A stretch of DNA of 64,000 nt from assembly GCA_021775415.1 (NCBI GenBank), contig JAJFHV010000014.1, positions 62,001-126,000 of the forward strand. Reading direction: 5' to 3'. The notes below the pieces were generated by a model. That model was not told where the DNA came from. It saw only the letters and a list, made by a program, of their open reading frames with translations, and did not search any database. The position numbers and the translations under genes were made by a program. Shown piece by piece: positions 36,657 through 46,160 of the stretch (position 1 is its first letter; each line of letters begins with the position of its first letter). The stretch is from Hyphomicrobiales bacterium (GTDB taxonomy: Bacteria; Pseudomonadota; Alphaproteobacteria; Rhizobiales; Rhizobiaceae).

Positions 36657-37625
36657 ATGTCGGACAAACGATTTCAACCAGTTTCGGGTTTCGATTTGCC
36701 GCGATTTGCTGGTGTTCCAACGTTTATGCGTTTACCCTTCGCCGAGGAGGGCAGCGACCTTTACAAGAAAACTGATATTGGTCTGGTAGGCATTCCCTGG
36801 GATGGTGGCACAACCAACCGTCCAGGAGCGCGTCACGGTCCTCGGCAAGTCCGTGATCTTTCCACGATGATCCGTACCGTTCATCCAGTATCAAAAACCA
36901 AGCCGTATGAATTGTGCAATTGTGCTGATCTTGGAGATGTAGCTCCTAATCCGGCAGGGCTTGAGGACACGCTCGAGCGCGTCACCAAATATTATACCCG
37001 GCTTCAAAAGGACGGTATCGTCCCGTTGTCGGTTGGCGGTGATCATCTGACAAGCCTGCCAGTTCTTCGTGGTTTAAGTAACGGTAAGCCGCTCTCAATG
37101 ATCCACTATGATGCGCATACTGACCTTTTCGAAGGGTACTTTGGTGGCACCATGTATACCCACGGCACACCATTCCGTCGAGCAATCGAAGAAGGTTTGC
37201 TCGATCCCAAGCGGGTTATCCAGATTGGTATCCGCGGTACAATGTATGACGGTGAGGATATCGAATGGGGCAGGGAGCAGGGGGTAACAATCATCGAAAT
37301 TGATGAAGTCCGCGAACGTGGTCACGAAGATATCATGCGCCAGGCACGTGAACTTGTTGGTGATACGGAAACCTATGTGAGTTTCGACATCGATTTCATT
37401 GATCCGGCATTTGCGCCGGGAACTGGTACCCCTGAAATCGGTGGTCCAGATACCTGGACTGCGCAACAGTTTGTTAGGGGGCTGAGGGGCGTAAACACGA
37501 TCGGGGCGGATGTGGTAGAAGTATCCCCGCCATTTGATCAATCGGGCAATACTGCCTGGGTAGGGGCATCTATCCTGTTTGAATTACTTTGTATTCTCAC
37601 CGAGGCACATAAAGCTCGGGGTTGA
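36657..37625 (+). CDS. Ureohydrolase (agmatinase/guanidino acid hydrolase family)
   Basis: 322 residues of the arginase/agmatinase superfamily. The binuclear Mn ligands are visible: SVGGDHLTSLPVL (His), IHYDAHTDLFE (DAHxD), and VSFDIDFIDPAFAPGTGTPE (DxDxxDP). It hydrolyses a guanidino compound to urea and an amine. GIPWDGGTTNRPGARHGPRQVR is the normal N-terminal loop. It is behind the tauR box and directly before tauABC, so its substrate may be a guanidino sulfonate such as taurocyamine rather than agmatine; this is inference. GGGAGG lies 4 bp before ATG 36657. Confidence 0.88.
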   Translation: MSDKRFQPVSGFDLPRFAGVPTFMRLPFAEEGSDLYKKTDIGLVGIPWDGGTTNRPGARHGPRQVRDLSTMIRTVHPVSKTKPYELCNCADLGDVAPNPAGLEDTLERVTKYYTRLQKDGIVPLSVGGDHLTSLPVLRGLSNGKPLSMIHYDAHTDLFEGYFGGTMYTHGTPFRRAIEEGLLDPKRVIQIGIRGTMYDGEDIEWGREQGVTIIEIDEVRERGHEDIMRQARELVGDTETYVSFDIDFIDPAFAPGTGTPEIGGPDTWTAQQFVRGLRGVNTIGADVVEVSPPFDQSGNTAWVGASILFELLCILTEAHKARG

Positions 37626-37720
37626 ATAGAGCCTAGGGGCTTTGAGAACGGTGAATTTGGCTGTGCAGCGTGGCTAATTTCATTATCGACTGTCGCTGTG
37701 TTTGAGTGGAGGAAAAACTC

Positions 37721-38722
37721 ATGAATACTTTAAAAACTTTGGTGGCAGGTCTTGCTGCCGGAACGGCCATGCTGGCAATCAGCACGGCAGCAAATGCAGC
37801 GGAGGAACTCACCGTTGCCTACTTCCTGGAGTGGCCAACGCCAAACCAGTTTGCCCAAGCAAACGAAATTTACGAAAAAGAGCTTGGCATGACGGTCAAC
37901 TGGGTGTCTTTTGATGCTGGTACTGCAATGTCTGCAGCCATGGCTTCAGGCGACGTGCAGATTTCATTCTCACAAGGTATTCCACCATTTGTGGTAGCTG
38001 CATCTGCCGGGCAGGATCTGCAAGTTGTCGACGTTGCGGTTTCTTATTCTGAAAATGACAACTGTGTTGCACGTTCCAGCCTTGAAATCACAAAGGCCAA
38101 TGCCAAGGAACTTGAAGGCAAGGAAGTGGCTGTGCCAATCGGTACAGCGGCCCATTACGGCTTCTTGAAACAAATGGACCACTTTGGTGTTGATACATCG
38201 ACCATGAAAATTGTTGATATGGCTCCACCGGATGGTGCAGCAGCATTTGCCAACGGAAACCTTGACATGGTTTGCGGTTGGGGCGGTTCACTGCGGCGCA
38301 TGCTAGAGCACGGTAATGTGCTTTTGACCGGTGCTGAAAAAGAAGCGCTGGGTATCCAGGTCTTTGATGCAACAACTGTTCCTACCCAGTGGGCGAAGGA
38401 AAATGCTGACCTTTTGGCAAAGTTCTTGAAAATTACTGCTGACATGAACGCCAAATTCGCCGCTGGTGGCGCAGATGAAATGACCCCGGCAATCGCAAAA
38501 GCAGCCGGTATGGACGCAGAGGCAACTGTTGCAACGATGGCAGGCTTTGCCTTCCCAAGTGCTGCAGAACAACTTGGTCCAAAATGGCTTGGTGGCGGAA
38601 CACAGACCTTCCTCAAGGAAGTGGCTGACTTCTTCGTTGCGCAGGGAACCATTCCTGCTGCCCGTGATAGCTATGAAGGCGCAGTAGACGCGAGCTATCT
38701 CAAAGCTGCTTCTGAAATGTAA
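37721..38722 (+). CDS. tauA: Taurine-type ABC transporter substrate-binding protein
   Basis: 333 residues of the TauA/SsuA class. Signal peptide MNTLKTLVAGLAAGTAMLAI... is cleaved near ANA-AEE (about residue 27). The mature protein has YFLEWPTPNQFAQ and DVQISFSQGIPPFVVAASAGQDLQ, with the type II periplasmic-binding fold. It binds an extracellular sulfonate and delivers it to TauBC. ATG 37721 has GGAGG at 10 bp. An RNA hairpin follows the gene, commonly used to raise the level of the binding protein over the membrane parts. Confidence 0.9.
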   Translation: MNTLKTLVAGLAAGTAMLAISTAANAAEELTVAYFLEWPTPNQFAQANEIYEKELGMTVNWVSFDAGTAMSAAMASGDVQISFSQGIPPFVVAASAGQDLQVVDVAVSYSENDNCVARSSLEITKANAKELEGKEVAVPIGTAAHYGFLKQMDHFGVDTSTMKIVDMAPPDGAAAFANGNLDMVCGWGGSLRRMLEHGNVLLTGAEKEALGIQVFDATTVPTQWAKENADLLAKFLKITADMNAKFAAGGADEMTPAIAKAAGMDAEATVATMAGFAFPSAAEQLGPKWLGGGTQTFLKEVADFFVAQGTIPAARDSYEGAVDASYLKAASEM

Positions 38723-38742
38723 TTCCTATAACGGATTACTTG

Positions 38743-38773
38743 CGCGGCCCATTGCAAATAGTGGTGGGCCGCG
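38743..38773 (+). terminator. Intergenic hairpin between tauA and tauB (partial terminator or stabiliser)
   Basis: CGCGGCCCA (38743-38751) pairs perfectly with TGGGCCGCG (38765-38773), 9 bp with a 13-base loop. No U-run follows, so it is more likely a 3' stabiliser or attenuator that keeps tauA mRNA more abundant than tauBC. Confidence 0.6.
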
Positions 38774-38827
38774 TCACACTGACGAAAACAATAATAAGTA
38801 TGTGGCGCCGCCACCGGGGAGGGGAAG

Positions 38828-39640
38828 TTGGCCAAATCTCAATCAGAGGGATTGCATCTTAATGATGTATCCATGACCTTCAGCTTGCCGGACGGTGGTT
38901 CGGTTGAGGCGCTGAAGAATGTATCGCTCGACTTGAAAGAGGGCGAGTTGATGGCCGTTCTCGGACCATCCGGTTGCGGCAAGACAACTCTTCTGAACAT
39001 TGTAGCAGGCTTTTTGGCTCCAACTGGTGGCACCGTCATGTTGAATGGGCATGAGGTATTAGGCCCGCACTCAGAGCGAGGAATGGTTTTTCAGCAGGGC
39101 GCTCTGTTTGAGTGGATGACAGTCCGGAAAAATGTCGGGTTTGGTCCTTCGATGAAAGGTACTCCGCAAGCTCAAATTGATAAACGTGTTGATGAGCTGC
39201 TGGATATAGTCGGGCTTCACGAGTTTGGCGAAAAGGCAGTCTACGAACTCTCGGGCGGAATGCAGCAGCGCGTAGCGCTTGCAAGGTGCCTTGCCAATGA
39301 TCCCGATGTAATCTTGATGGATGAGCCGCTTGGCGCACTTGATGCGCTAACACGGGAAAAAATGCAGGGGCTGGTGCTCAAGCTCTGGAAAGAAACGGGC
39401 AAGACCATAGTTCTGATTACCCACTCGGTTGAAGAAGCGCTGTTGCTGGGCGAACGGCTTTTGGTAATGGCGCCACGACCGGGACGTATTCACAAGGAGT
39501 ACGGCTTGCCATTTGCTGATCTTTCAGTCGGTGCGGATCTGCGTGAAATCAAGAAGCATAAAAAATTCGGCCCAACCCGGGATGAAATTCTCTCGATGAT
39601 TTGGGAGATGGAAGAAGAAATTATGGGCAGGAAGGAGTAG
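38828..39640 (+). CDS. tauB: Taurine-type ABC transporter ATP-binding protein
   Basis: 270 residues. Walker A GPSGCGKTT (46-54), Q-loop GMVFQQGALFEWM, signature LSGGMQQR, Walker B DVILMDEPLGALDA, and H-loop LITHSVEEA. It drives uptake of the substrate delivered by TauA. It starts at TTG 38828 after GGGGAGGGG, giving the N-terminus MAKSQSEGL. The gene is between tauA and tauC. Confidence 0.93.
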   Translation: MAKSQSEGLHLNDVSMTFSLPDGGSVEALKNVSLDLKEGELMAVLGPSGCGKTTLLNIVAGFLAPTGGTVMLNGHEVLGPHSERGMVFQQGALFEWMTVRKNVGFGPSMKGTPQAQIDKRVDELLDIVGLHEFGEKAVYELSGGMQQRVALARCLANDPDVILMDEPLGALDALTREKMQGLVLKLWKETGKTIVLITHSVEEALLLGERLLVMAPRPGRIHKEYGLPFADLSVGADLREIKKHKKFGPTRDEILSMIWEMEEEIMGRKE

Positions 39641-39644
39641 CGTC

Positions 39645-40916
39645 ATGTTGATCTTAGCAATTTATATCGCAATTTTTGTTCTCGCCTATTTCGTCTATAA
39701 ACTGGTTGCAAAACGGTTTGAGAAGAAGGATGGCTTTACCAGCCGCAAAACCGTGACCTTTGGTGATGAAACCACGGTCACTGCAAACCGCGCTGCCTCA
39801 ATTATCTCTGTGTTGTCCATATTCTTGATCTGGGGAGCTTTCACCGGTTCAAAATACACGCCAATCCATGTGCCCGGACCGTTTATAGGTGAGACATCTT
39901 TCAATTACACCGCAGTCAATGTGACCGGGAATTCAGACGATGCAAAGGTCCATATCATTGTTCACCCGGTGAACAAGGCTCCAGACCTGCCTGAAATTGA
40001 TCCATCCGGAGATAGTGGGTTTGCACGCGACGACCGCATTACGGTTGGAGCATGGCGCACTCAACTCTTCCGTGCGCAAAACAATGATGTGTCCGGTAAG
40101 GGCGAAGGCTACAAGATCGTTGCGATAGATGGGCAACCTATTGAACCTGGAAAACGCGTATTCATCGATGGTGGTTCGGTGAGGATGACCGCCAAGGGTT
40201 CGCTATCATACGAACCAAGCAAGGGCTGGCAGATGGAGCCAATATGGCTTCCTGCACCCGAAGCGGTGGTGTCACGACTGATAGAAATCTCTCGCGATGG
40301 CTATCAGAATGTAACTTTGATGGAGAACCTTGGGTGGTCTCTCTATCGGGTGATTCTTGGATTTGTGCTTGGCGGTATTGTCGGCATTCCACTTGGCTAT
40401 GCCATGGGCTTGAATGATTGGTTCCGTGGATGGTTTGACCCGATCGTGGAGTTTATGCGACCGGTTCCGCCCCTGGCGCTTATCCCGCTGGTAATCATTT
40501 GGTTTGGCATTTGGGAGCAGGGCAAGATCAGTCTGTTGTTCCTGGCTTCGCTCTGGATCATGACAATTGCTGCTCGTGCTGGCGTTTCCGGTGTGAACAT
40601 CACCAAGGTTCATGCGGCCTATTCTTTGGGAGCATCCAAGTTCCAGTTGCTGTCAAAGGTCATCATGCCCAATTCGCTTCCTGAAATCTTTACAGGTGCA
40701 CGGGTTGCCATGGGGGTTTGTTGGGGAACGGTTGTTGCTGCAGAATTGGTGGCTGCGGAAAAAGGTGCCGGCAAGATGATCATTGCGGCATCCAAATTCC
40801 AACAGACTGACATCGTGATCATGGGTATCATCCTGATTGGGATTATTGGATACGGTATCGATATATTGATGCGAATTGCCGAGAAGCATCTGATCCCATG
40901 GAAGGGTCGAAGCTGA
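39645..40916 (+). CDS. tauC: Taurine-type ABC transporter permease with periplasmic N-terminal domain
   Basis: 423 residues, far longer than E. coli TauC (about 275). The C-terminal ~220 residues form the normal permease (RPVPPLALIPLVIIWFG and the EAA loop AYSLGASKFQLLSKVIMPN). Before it is an extra module: a membrane helix at 1-20, a second at ~50-65, and about 120 residues of probably periplasmic beta-rich sequence, in which GYKIVAIDGQPIEPGKRVF looks PDZ-like. The domain could dock TauA or recruit a partner. It begins 4 bp after tauB. Confidence 0.85.
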   Translation: MLILAIYIAIFVLAYFVYKLVAKRFEKKDGFTSRKTVTFGDETTVTANRAASIISVLSIFLIWGAFTGSKYTPIHVPGPFIGETSFNYTAVNVTGNSDDAKVHIIVHPVNKAPDLPEIDPSGDSGFARDDRITVGAWRTQLFRAQNNDVSGKGEGYKIVAIDGQPIEPGKRVFIDGGSVRMTAKGSLSYEPSKGWQMEPIWLPAPEAVVSRLIEISRDGYQNVTLMENLGWSLYRVILGFVLGGIVGIPLGYAMGLNDWFRGWFDPIVEFMRPVPPLALIPLVIIWFGIWEQGKISLLFLASLWIMTIAARAGVSGVNITKVHAAYSLGASKFQLLSKVIMPNSLPEIFTGARVAMGVCWGTVVAAELVAAEKGAGKMIIAASKFQQTDIVIMGIILIGIIGYGIDILMRIAEKHLIPWKGRS

Positions 40917-40935
40917 CAATTTCAGATCGAGCCTT

Positions 40936-40963
40936 AAAAGGAGCGGGATAATCCCGCTCCTTT
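40936..40963 (+). terminator. Intrinsic terminator after tauC
   Basis: AAAGGAGCGGGAT (40937-40949) pairs with ATCCCGCTCCTTT (40951-40963), a near-perfect 12-bp stem, followed by CGTTTGT. It ends the ureohydrolase-tauABC transcript before the LysR gene. Confidence 0.85.
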
Positions 40964-40997
40964 CGTTTGTGAGGTTCTGCGTCTATGATGCGGTGCC

Positions 40998-42005
40998 ATG
41001 AAAAATGAAAAATTTCCATCTAATCTGAAACATTCCGGCGGGGATTTTAGCCTCAAGTCGTTGCGTATCTTTTTGATGGTGGAAGAATGCGGCTCTATGG
41101 CGTTGGCGGCCGAACGATTGAAAGCAAGTCCGTCCGGCATATCTCAGCACATATCTTCGCTTGAACGAGATATTGGCGGGGAATTGTTTGATCGTAACGT
41201 AAAGCCGTTAGCGTTGACCCCATCCGGCTATATTTTGAAAAAGCATGCGACACGCATTTTGGATGCGGTTGGTACGGCACGCTCAGAGCTGTTTGAAATG
41301 CAATTGGCAATTCCCGATCAATTGCGATTTGCTGTAATCAATGACCTCGACGCAACGATCACCCCGATCTTGGCCAGCCATGTGGTGAGGGAATTTCCAG
41401 GGTGTATCTTTAAAGCACACTCAGCACGTTCAGACTTCATGACGCAAATGCTGAGCGAACGCAAAGTCGACATTATCCTCACAGCAGACCCTCCAAGCGA
41501 CTTGGATGAGTTTGAGATAATCCCGGTACTAAGCGAACCGTTCATACTATGTTGTGGGAAGGGATTGGTTGATCCCTCTCTGGATGTGGTCGAACAACTT
41601 GAGCAATTGCCGTTCATCCATTTTGATCCACAGATGCCGATGGGGCGATTGGTGTCCCAGCATTTGCGACGCTTGAAGATGACGCCTCCAATGCGGTTTT
41701 CATTTGATGCAACACGCTCAATTCTGACAATGGTGCGCGATCAATCGGGCTGGGCGCTGGTGACACCTTTGTGTCTGCTCGATTCTGTTCGCTACCGGGA
41801 TAGTCTGGATTTGCATCGCCTTCCGTTCAGCGGATTCTCGCGTACGGTTTATCTGGTTGCCCGGCGTGATGAACTGGGCAGTCTCCCATCAAGACTTGCG
41901 GCTCTTACCGCCAATCTTGTTCGCCAGCATCTGATACCGGAAATTCATGAAATCTTGCCATGGTGTGGCGACTTGTTTCAGCTTCACGAGGGTGAGTCCG
42001 AATAA
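40998..42005 (+). CDS. LysR-family transcriptional regulator
   Basis: 335 residues. HTH at ~15-60 (SLRIFLMVEECGSMALAAERLKASPSGISQHISSLERDIG) with conserved LysR pattern, then an effector domain with RFAVINDLDATITPILASHVV and LCCGKGLV-type strands. It ends 2 bp from the convergent MttB-family gene and could control the adjacent methyltransferase and FAD/GcvT genes. Its effector is not known. Confidence 0.92.
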   Translation: MKNEKFPSNLKHSGGDFSLKSLRIFLMVEECGSMALAAERLKASPSGISQHISSLERDIGGELFDRNVKPLALTPSGYILKKHATRILDAVGTARSELFEMQLAIPDQLRFAVINDLDATITPILASHVVREFPGCIFKAHSARSDFMTQMLSERKVDIILTADPPSDLDEFEIIPVLSEPFILCCGKGLVDPSLDVVEQLEQLPFIHFDPQMPMGRLVSQHLRRLKMTPPMRFSFDATRSILTMVRDQSGWALVTPLCLLDSVRYRDSLDLHRLPFSGFSRTVYLVARRDELGSLPSRLAALTANLVRQHLIPEIHEILPWCGDLFQLHEGESE

Positions 42006-42006
42006 A

Positions 42007-43545
42007 TCAGTCCAGATGGATTTTTTGCGAATTGCGGATTTGGCTGTCTGCTGCTTTATCAATGTATAGTGGGTGATGCTCCGCTAGCACTGTTTTTGCC
42101 TTCTCGCGTGCGACGCCCCAAATATCCGGACCACCCTCATCACTCCAAACTCGCGGCGTGTCCCGGTTTGCGAATTCGGGATAATAATAGTCTCGTTCCA
42201 TCGCGGCCATGGTATGCGCGCCTCCCAAAAAGTGTCCTTCACCGGTCACAGCTTCAAGGATCGCATCAAACCCTAGGGTCTCTTCATTGACCTCCACACC
42301 ACGAATAGTGCGGTAAATGTGGGATAGCATTTCGTTATCAAGCACAAATGCCTCGAAGGAAACACCGAGCAAGCTCGCCATCATGCCGGATGACTCATAA
42401 ATCATGTTGGAGCCGGCGAGCCCGCAGGCAAGCGCCGAGATAGCTTTTTCTGCGCCCATTTGGGCATCAACCGCCTTTGCATCCGCCATTGATGACGCAA
42501 CACCTGTGGGCAGGCCAAGGTGATTGCCGATTTGGGCTGAGGCTGCATTCATGATTGAAATTTCACCACCTGATCCACAAAACGCACCGGTACGAAGGTC
42601 GATTACAAATGGCCAGTTGGAAAAGATCACCGGATGACCCGGCGCAAACAGGTTTACCAAAATCAGTCCGGCGAGTGTTTCGGCGGTAGTTTGCGCCAAC
42701 ATTCCGGCAAGAGTTGCTGGAGCGGTAGCGCCTGATTGCGCTGCGATAATGGTGTTTATCGGCATGTTGTGCGGAAGTGCTGCCAACATTACGGACACTG
42801 CGTCCTCGCCGTAGCGCAGCGGTGAGATGACCGGTGAGATATGAACCTTACAGAATGGGCGTTGCTTGAACTTGCCTTCACCTCCCATCGCGATGTCGAA
42901 CATCTCAATCACGGGAGTAACGTATTCGCCCAACATAAAACTGGTGCCTACCGGTTTTTTTGTTCCGCGCAACAATGCGTAAGCTGTGTTGATATCGAGG
43001 TCAAAATTGTCCGTCATATCGGTTGCTACGCAGCAACGTGTGAACCAGCTTACGTTTTCCAGTGTGTCGGCAAGCCGGGTGAAATCATATAAATCCTTCA
43101 AGGTGGAAGAACGATAGATGCCGCTTTCCAGGTCCAGTGTTTGCACACCGGCACCACCCGTGCCGAAATGGACTTTGTCGCCACCGACCTCGATATCAAG
43201 TGATGGATCGCGGCCGTGTAAAACGAATTTCTTCGCTGCTCCTGCGATGATGTCTTCAACGAACGGTCGTGAGAAAGACAGGCGCCCCAAAGCGTTTGTG
43301 GTGCAACCCTTCGCAATCGCCTGATCCATAACGACTGGTGGTACCTCCGCCATGCCGATTTCCTCAAGGATGCGATAGGCGGTGTCCAGAATTGCTGTTA
43401 CGTCCCTGTCTGACAGTGGGCGGTATTGCCCGCCAACCTGACCAGGGGCTGCGGGCTGATGCTGTTTGACCTCCGCATTACGCATGGCAATGCGTCCGGC
43501 GCGACCGCGGGTTCTTCTTCCCTGGGTATTTGAGCTTTCGTCCAT
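42007..43545 (-). CDS. MttB-superfamily methyltransferase (trimethylamine methyltransferase family, non-pyrrolysine)
   Basis: 512 residues with the TIM-barrel MttB pattern, including an N-terminal Arg-rich start, FGTGGAGVQTLDLESG, FKQRPFCKVHISPVISPL and GLPTGVASSMADAKAVDAQMG. There is no internal amber codon, so it is not the pyrrolysine TMA enzyme; such relatives (MtgB, MtpB, MtcB) demethylate quaternary amines. In this cluster the substrate may be an N-methylated betaine or sulfonate. It is divergent from the FAD/GcvT gene over 184 bp. Confidence 0.85.
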   Translation of the reverse strand: MDESSNTQGRRTRGRAGRIAMRNAEVKQHQPAAPGQVGGQYRPLSDRDVTAILDTAYRILEEIGMAEVPPVVMDQAIAKGCTTNALGRLSFSRPFVEDIIAGAAKKFVLHGRDPSLDIEVGGDKVHFGTGGAGVQTLDLESGIYRSSTLKDLYDFTRLADTLENVSWFTRCCVATDMTDNFDLDINTAYALLRGTKKPVGTSFMLGEYVTPVIEMFDIAMGGEGKFKQRPFCKVHISPVISPLRYGEDAVSVMLAALPHNMPINTIIAAQSGATAPATLAGMLAQTTAETLAGLILVNLFAPGHPVIFSNWPFVIDLRTGAFCGSGGEISIMNAASAQIGNHLGLPTGVASSMADAKAVDAQMGAEKAISALACGLAGSNMIYESSGMMASLLGVSFEAFVLDNEMLSHIYRTIRGVEVNEETLGFDAILEAVTGEGHFLGGAHTMAAMERDYYYPEFANRDTPRVWSDEGGPDIWGVAREKAKTVLAEHHPLYIDKAADSQIRNSQKIHLD

Positions 43546-43729
43546 GTCGATTCCCCTGTGCTACTTACAGACACAAATCCCCACTGCAGCTGACGTAAAG
43601 CGATATTTTTCCGATTAAGGAATTGTGTATCGTGCCGGTGATTTTCATGATCCAGAATTAGCCTGCTTGCGTAATGCGTATACGCTTTGGATAAGTCGGA
43701 TACCGATAGGCTTTGTGCGGAGAAATTTG

Positions 43730-46144
43730 GTGAAAACACACACTAGAGTAGCAGTAATCGGCGGCGGCATTGCGGGCTGTTCCACGCTGTATCATTTGAC
43801 CCAGGAGGAGATAACCGATTGCGTCTTGATTGAGCGCGACGAGTTGACATCCGGCACAACCTGGCACTCTGCAGCCCAGGTTACGAACTTTGGTGGCGTC
43901 CAAACCATGGTGGGATTGAAAACGCATTCAATCAATCTTTACAAGGAACTTGCGGAGGATCCCGATTATCCGATCAACTATCACCATGCGACCGGCGGTT
44001 TGCGTCTTGCTTCTACGCAGGACCACATGGACGGTTATGCACATTTCCAATCGATGGCAAAGGGAATGGGTGTCGAGTTTGAAATTCTCGACCCTCAGGA
44101 GTGCAAGAAGCGTCATCCATTGATCACTACCGATAACATGCTGGGCGCGCTTTGGGATCCGCTGGACGGTGATATTGATCCGGCGCAATTGTGTCAGGCG
44201 TTGGCAAGACGGGCCCGCAAGGCCGGCGCGGAGGTGTATCGACACAATCCGGTAACCGGGATTGATCAAAAGGCTAACGGCGAATGGGTGGTGCATACCA
44301 AGAATGGTGACATTACCTGCGAAAAAATCGTCAATGCAGGGGGCTATCGCTGCAATGAACTAGGCGAGATGATGGGCGTTGAACTGGCGGTTGCATCCAT
44401 GGAGCATCAATATCTCCTGACGGAGCCAATTCCAGAAATCGAAGCTCTAGATTTTCGGGTGCCACTCATTCGTTGCCCGCATGACGACTTTTATCAGCGG
44501 CAGGAAAAGAACGGCCTGCTGGTTGGGTTTTATGAGCAGGATTGCAAGACCTGGGGTTTGGACGGGATCGACCCGAATTTCACAAATGCACTGTGCCCAG
44601 ATGATCTGGACCGGGTTGTCGATGTCATGGAAGGCGCGTTTGCGCGTATTCCATGCCTGGAGAATGCAGGCATTCACTCCATCATCAATGGACCGATTAC
44701 CTATACGCCGGATGGCTTGCCGCTGGTTGGCAAGATTCCGGGTAAACGCAATGCATATTGCATAACCGGTTTGCGGGCCGGATTGGGTGAGGGCGGTGGC
44801 CATGGCTGGCTACTGGCGCAAATCATCGCGCACGGCGAAGCCTGTTACGACACATGGTGCCTGGATCCGAGGCGATTTACCCAGCACGCAACCATTGAAT
44901 ATACCGCCCTGAAAGCGATTGAAGACTACCAGAACGAGTTCCGGTTCCACATGCCGCACGAACATCGGCCTGCCGGGCGGCTCTGTAAAACCACCGATCT
45001 CTACCCAGTGTTGAAAGAAGCGAATGCAGAATTTGCCGTGGTAAATGGCTGGGAGCGTCTGGACTACATAAAGCCTAACGCAGATTTTGATGAAACCCAC
45101 TCGTTCAAATTCAACAATACGTTTGAGCTGATCGGCAAGGAAGTCGAACGGGTGCAAAACGGAGTTGGTTTGTGCGAGGTAAATGGATTCAATCGGTTCG
45201 AGATCACCGGAGCAGGCGTCCATGACTGGCTGGATGGCATCATGTGTTCTCGAGTGCCGCGCAAGGTAGGAAAGATTGGCCTGACCTATTTCCTCAATCA
45301 TCTAGGCAATATCAAGGGCGAGGCAACGCTCGCCAATCTGGATGAAAACAAAGTCTGGTATGGTTCAGCTGCCGCGGCTGAATTTCATGACATGGACTGG
45401 CTCACTGAACATTTGCCAGATGATGGTACGATCCAAATTCAAAGCCTGACTAACACGCACACAATTCTGATTGCTGCCGGGCCACAATCCCGCGACGTAC
45501 TTCAAGCGGCTGCCCCTGATGAAGATTGGGATACTTTCGCGTGGCTGTCTCTCAAACAGGTTTCGATTGGAGGCGCACCAGTTGTCGCAATGGCGGTGAG
45601 CTTCTCCGGTGAGTTGGCTTGGGAACTGCACATTGCCAATGAAGATTTGAAGTCCGTACATGATTTGTTGATGGTGGCAGGTGAAGCGCACGCTATCGGG
45701 TATTTTGGTCTTCGAGCAGTGGAATCCATGCGACTTGAAAAGGGTTTCCGCCATTGGAAGGCGGATTTGATTACCGAGTTCAATCCATTTGAGTCTGCGC
45801 TTGAACGATTTGTCAAAATGGACAAGGAGTTCGTCGGCAAGGCCAGTCTGGTAGCGATGCAAAGTGCAGGCCCAAGGCAGGGTTTCGTATCTCTGATCCT
45901 CGACAGCACTGAAGCACCTGCTCATCCAGGCGATTCCATAATTCTGAATGGTGAGGTAATTGGCACCATCACTTCTGCCGCATGGGGATATCGGGTAAAC
46001 AAGAACATCGCGATGGGATTTGTCAAACCGGAGTTTGCAAAGATTGGCGTGCAATTGCATGTTGAGGTAATAGGCAAACAGGTGGCGGTAGTCGTCGTTG
46101 AACCTTCTTTGTATGACCCTGAGTACAAGATCTTAAGAAGCTAA
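43730..46144 (+). CDS. Dimethylglycine/sarcosine dehydrogenase-like FAD-GcvT fusion protein
   Basis: 804 residues. N-terminal FAD-binding domain (VAVIGGGIAGCSTLYHL, GTTWHSAAQV covalent-flavin region His) covers ~1-370; the C-terminal part from ~420 is a GcvT-like folate-binding barrel with NGFNRFEITGAGVHDWL, AAGPQSRDVL, GELAWELHIA and GFRHWKADL. The enzyme oxidises an N-methyl group and passes the C1 unit to tetrahydrofolate. I chose GTG 43730 since GGAGAA lies 5-6 bp upstream; upstream frame to 43625 has no such site. It pairs with the MttB-family gene. Confidence 0.9.
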   Translation: MKTHTRVAVIGGGIAGCSTLYHLTQEEITDCVLIERDELTSGTTWHSAAQVTNFGGVQTMVGLKTHSINLYKELAEDPDYPINYHHATGGLRLASTQDHMDGYAHFQSMAKGMGVEFEILDPQECKKRHPLITTDNMLGALWDPLDGDIDPAQLCQALARRARKAGAEVYRHNPVTGIDQKANGEWVVHTKNGDITCEKIVNAGGYRCNELGEMMGVELAVASMEHQYLLTEPIPEIEALDFRVPLIRCPHDDFYQRQEKNGLLVGFYEQDCKTWGLDGIDPNFTNALCPDDLDRVVDVMEGAFARIPCLENAGIHSIINGPITYTPDGLPLVGKIPGKRNAYCITGLRAGLGEGGGHGWLLAQIIAHGEACYDTWCLDPRRFTQHATIEYTALKAIEDYQNEFRFHMPHEHRPAGRLCKTTDLYPVLKEANAEFAVVNGWERLDYIKPNADFDETHSFKFNNTFELIGKEVERVQNGVGLCEVNGFNRFEITGAGVHDWLDGIMCSRVPRKVGKIGLTYFLNHLGNIKGEATLANLDENKVWYGSAAAAEFHDMDWLTEHLPDDGTIQIQSLTNTHTILIAAGPQSRDVLQAAAPDEDWDTFAWLSLKQVSIGGAPVVAMAVSFSGELAWELHIANEDLKSVHDLLMVAGEAHAIGYFGLRAVESMRLEKGFRHWKADLITEFNPFESALERFVKMDKEFVGKASLVAMQSAGPRQGFVSLILDSTEAPAHPGDSIILNGEVIGTITSAAWGYRVNKNIAMGFVKPEFAKIGVQLHVEVIGKQVAVVVVEPSLYDPEYKILRS

Positions 46145-46160
46145 AATTGAAGAGTAAAAA

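Noticed and set aside
42007-43545. Pyrrolysine-containing trimethylamine methyltransferase
   Set aside because: No in-frame amber codon in the gene and no pyl genes nearby; it belongs to the non-pyrrolysine part of the MttB family.
43625-43729. Upstream extension of the FAD/GcvT protein
   Set aside because: The extra 35 residues do not resemble the family; the GTG at 43730 with GGAGAA gives the normal nucleotide-binding N-terminus.
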